From the NCBI RefSeq assembly GCF_014610845.1, contig NZ_JABTCG010000001.1:62001-126000 (forward strand): a stretch of DNA of 64,000 bases, read 5' to 3'. The stretch is from Maribacter arenosus. GTDB lineage: Bacteria; Bacteroidota; Bacteroidia; Flavobacteriales; Flavobacteriaceae. The translations under genes and the position numbers were made by a program. Position 1 is the first letter of the stretch, and the number at the start of each line of letters is the position of its first letter. The notes under the pieces are model-generated. The model searched no databases and was not told where the DNA came from. It saw only the letters and a program-made list of their open reading frames with translations. This document shows positions 63,971 through 64,000 of this stretch, piece after piece.

Positions 63971-64000
63971 ATGCTCAAAAAAGCCTTTATCCGGGTATAC
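63971..64000 (+). CDS. Possible start of a further plus-strand gene (truncated by window)
   Basis: An ATG at 63971 opens a frame of ten codons (MLKKAFIRVY) that runs to the window edge. The 106 bases before it contain no other obvious start. It is too short to identify. Confidence 0.35.
   Translation, partial: MLKKAFIRVY

Overview
This window looks like chromosomal DNA of a member of the Flavobacteriaceae (phylum Bacteroidota). Several signs point the same way: two large TonB-dependent receptors with CarboxypepD_reg-like N-termini, one paired with a DUF4249 lipoprotein; a Bacteroidota-type RNA polymerase omega subunit; small lineage-restricted families (recalled as DUF4294, DUF4835, DUF6095, DUF6495, DUF6913); few Shine-Dalgarno sequences; and promoter elements of the Bacteroidota form TAnnTTTG. 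DNA is AT-rich and almost fully coding. I saw no rRNA, tRNA, CRISPR array, insertion sequence, integrase or phage gene.

Layout. 0-7.4 kb: the 3' part of an Oar-like TonB-dependent receptor, hisS with a small companion gene, a NUDIX hydrolase, an M42 peptidase and a DUF4294 protein. 7.4-13.2 kb: a DUF4249 lipoprotein plus receptor pair and monomeric isocitrate dehydrogenase. 13.2-14.7 kb: the least gene-dense stretch, with rplS between two gaps that hold terminators and apparent gene remnants. 14.7-19.6 kb (minus strand): trmD, an acetyltransferase, a coiled-coil membrane protein, an unusually long GAPDH and a DegP/HtrA protease. 19.7-22.9 kb (plus): dapF, an acetyltransferase, mltG and a transglycosylase-like secreted protein. 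22.9-25.5 kb (minus): dnaA, a low-molecular-weight phosphatase and an RsmI-like methylase, tightly packed.

25.7-33.4 kb: a thioesterase, the ribD-HAD-EamA-yigZ cluster (minus), then acetyltransferase-prmC-LOG-ligA (plus). 33.4-43.7 kb: a giant Asp-box propeller protein, an aldo/keto reductase fused to a RidA domain beside an APC permease, an M23 peptidase, a CPA1 antiporter, and a 5'-nucleotidase split into two adjacent genes. 43.7-50.3 kb (plus): DUF6913-dapA, then bamD-rpoZ-coaBC-DUF4835-recN. 50.3-55.1 kb: fabI, then an etfB-etfA-acyl-CoA dehydrogenase operon of a type I associate with Bacteroidales. 55.2-60.2 kb: a glycosyltransferase, a YbbR protein, coaE and a two-component system. 60.2-63.9 kb (minus): a DnaQ/GIY-YIG nuclease, a voltage-sensor potassium channel with a zinc ribbon, miaA and gluconokinase.

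Most of the window is housekeeping: translation and tRNA maturation (hisS, trmD, rplS, prmC, miaA), replication and repair (dnaA, ligA, recN), lysine and peptidoglycan supply (dapA, dapF, mltG), CoA synthesis (coaBC, coaE), envelope biogenesis (bamD, degP) and lipid metabolism (fabI, etf/ACAD). I found no clear new defence or mobile system. The items most worth a second look are the AKR-RidA fusion lacking the RidA arginine, the long GAPDH, the split nucleotidase, the foreign-looking etf/ACAD operon, the GTTAA cluster before the histidine kinase, the channel with a zinc ribbon, and the remnants flanking rplS.
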